Assembly: GCA_014382915.1 (NCBI GenBank)
Contig: JACNIV010000053.1
Span: 1 to 6,504, forward strand
Length of the DNA stretch: 6,504 nt
From: Candidatus Cloacimonadota bacterium
Lineage (GTDB): Bacteria; Cloacimonadota; Cloacimonadia; Cloacimonadales; TCS61
Reading direction: 5' to 3'
The position numbers and the translations under genes are program-made. The notes under the pieces are model-generated. The model saw nothing but the letters and a program-made list of their open reading frames with translations. It had not been told where the DNA came from and did not search any database. This document shows positions 5,656-6,504 of this stretch, piece after piece (within the stretch, counting starts at the first letter, position 1; the number at the start of each line of letters is the position of its first letter).

Positions 5656-6504
5656 TCAAAATATCTCTTTCACTGCTTTCAGATAAGCCTGGTAAATTTC
5701 ATCATTGAAACAAACAAGAATGATCTTCTGCATTATAGAATTCGTATTCAGGAAATTTTTGATCTCTTGTATTGCGATCATTGCAGCTTTTTCAATTGGG
5801 AAACGATAAACACCCGTGCTGATAGCAGGGAATGCAATGGTGTGAATATTGTTTTTTACTGCCAGTTCAAGACTATTTTTGTAGCAGCTTGCCAAGAGTT
5901 CACCTTCTTTGCTTTTTCCTCCATGCCATACCGGACCTACTGTATGGATCACATATTTTGCAGGCAAATGAAAACCTTTTGTTATTTTTGCCCCACCTGT
6001 GGGACAACCGCCTAAGTTACTGCATTCTTGCTGAAGTTCCACTCCTGCCACACGATGTATCGCTCCATCCACACCGCCACCGCCAAGCAGAGATGTATTG
6101 GCTGCATTTACTATAGCATCTACCTTCAAGGTAGTGATATCTCCTTTGATTATCTGAAGTTGGTTTAACATTGCTTTGTTTCTTTTATTGTATTGTTCCA
6201 GACCCCGCATTCCTTTACGCGTTATGCGGTATCTCTGGTTTGAACTGCCGGGTTTTTCCGGGATCGTGTAAACAAGAAATTTCTTAGTACGCAAAGATAC
6301 AACAGCTCGTTTCAAGTTTCCGGATTTTCCTGTTCTGTGTAAGTACTCTGCTATTTCTTTGCTGGAGAGTGGTCTTGCTGCACATGCTACTAAGATTTTA
6401 TTGTGAAGTTCTACCAGCGAGGGTGGACCCCATTCGGGGGTTTTTTCAAATTCAGGTGTAACGATCTGTCTAATATCAAAAGGATGTGATTTTGGAACAC
6501 TTCT
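5656..6504 (-). CDS. Winged-helix/macrodomain fusion protein (5' end outside window)
   Basis: The frame is open from the right edge to the TGA at 5658-5656, giving 282 visible residues; the true start is outside. Residues about 30-105 look like the winged helix found at the C-terminus of AlbA_2/Schlafen-type (COG2865) and some Fic-type regulators: [23 protein letters not shown], then [20 protein letters not shown]. Residues about 112-282 are a MacroD/YmdB-type macrodomain, which binds ADP-ribose and often removes O-acetyl groups or mono-ADP-ribose: [19 protein letters not shown] (116-136), the [14 protein letters not shown] loop (141-154), [21 protein letters not shown] and [12 protein letters not shown] (225-236). 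A separate macrodomain gene starting at the ATG 6171 is possible, but nothing like a Shine-Dalgarno precedes it, and the frame upstream is open and protein-like. It is followed after 55 bases by the UPF0316 gene. Confidence 0.85.
   Translation of the reverse strand, partial: RSVPKSHPFDIRQIVTPEFEKTPEWGPPSLVELHNKILVACAARPLSSKEIAEYLHRTGKSGNLKRAVVSLRTKKFLVYTIPEKPGSSNQRYRITRKGMRGLEQYNKRNKAMLNQLQIIKGDITTLKVDAIVNAANTSLLGGGGVDGAIHRVAGVELQQECSNLGGCPTGGAKITKGFHLPAKYVIHTVGPVWHGGKSKEGELLASCYKNSLELAVKNNIHTIAFPAISTGVYRFPIEKAAMIAIQEIKNFLNTNSIMQKIILVCFNDEIYQAYLKAVKEIF

Noticed and set aside
6313..6315. TTG at 6315 as the start of the macrodomain protein
   Set aside because: It falls inside the winged-helix segment, no ribosome binding site precedes it, and the frame stays open to the window edge.
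5656..6504. Macrodomain gene as DarG of a DarTG toxin-antitoxin pair
   Set aside because: The [10 protein letters not shown] loop is MacroD/YmdB-type rather than DarG-type, and no DarT-like gene lies downstream; the upstream side cannot be seen.

Overview
All eight genes in this window lie on the minus strand, so transcription runs from the right edge towards the left. The DNA is AT-rich overall and is from a bacterium: it carries bacterial ruvB, glpK and UPF0316 genes with clear Shine-Dalgarno sequences. Three features give only a weak, inferred hint of an anaerobic AT-rich lineage such as Cloacimonadota or the wider FCB group: the gene mix, several palindromic repeats packed into one intergenic gap, and TTG start codons on two genes. 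No phylogenetic marker here is good enough to settle the taxon.

Layout in transcription order. (1) Right edge, 6504-5656: the 3' part of a gene encoding a winged-helix segment fused to a MacroD-type macrodomain; its start lies outside the window. (2) 5600-4992: a UPF0316 membrane protein. (3) 4989-3478: glycerol kinase glpK, whose TTG start lies two bases after the UPF0316 stop. (4) 3447-2704: a monoglyceride-lipase/Est30-like alpha/beta hydrolase. (5) 2702-2073: a stand-alone MnmD-type tRNA wobble-uridine methyltransferase, starting one base after the hydrolase stop. (6) 2031-1504: a REP-associated tyrosine transposase (RAYT). (7) 1503-1276: a gap without genes that is full of inverted repeats. 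(8) 1275-976: an unrecognised 99-residue membrane protein, coupled to (9) ruvB, 972-1, which runs off the left edge about 10-20 codons before its expected end.

Genes 2 to 5 are packed like an operon. The hydrolase and glycerol kinase could act in sequence (acylglycerol to glycerol to glycerol 3-phosphate), but that is inference. The small membrane protein and ruvB form a second tightly coupled pair.

The most interesting part is 1445-2072. Three identical copies of the 18-bp perfect palindrome GGTGGGCAATTGCCCACC bracket the RAYT gene, two on its 3' side and one on its 5' side. The stop codons of two unrelated genes, the RAYT and the methyltransferase, directly abut a palindrome. This looks like a RAYT together with its own cognate REP-like repeats, in a form not identical to the known enterobacterial and Pseudomonas REPs.
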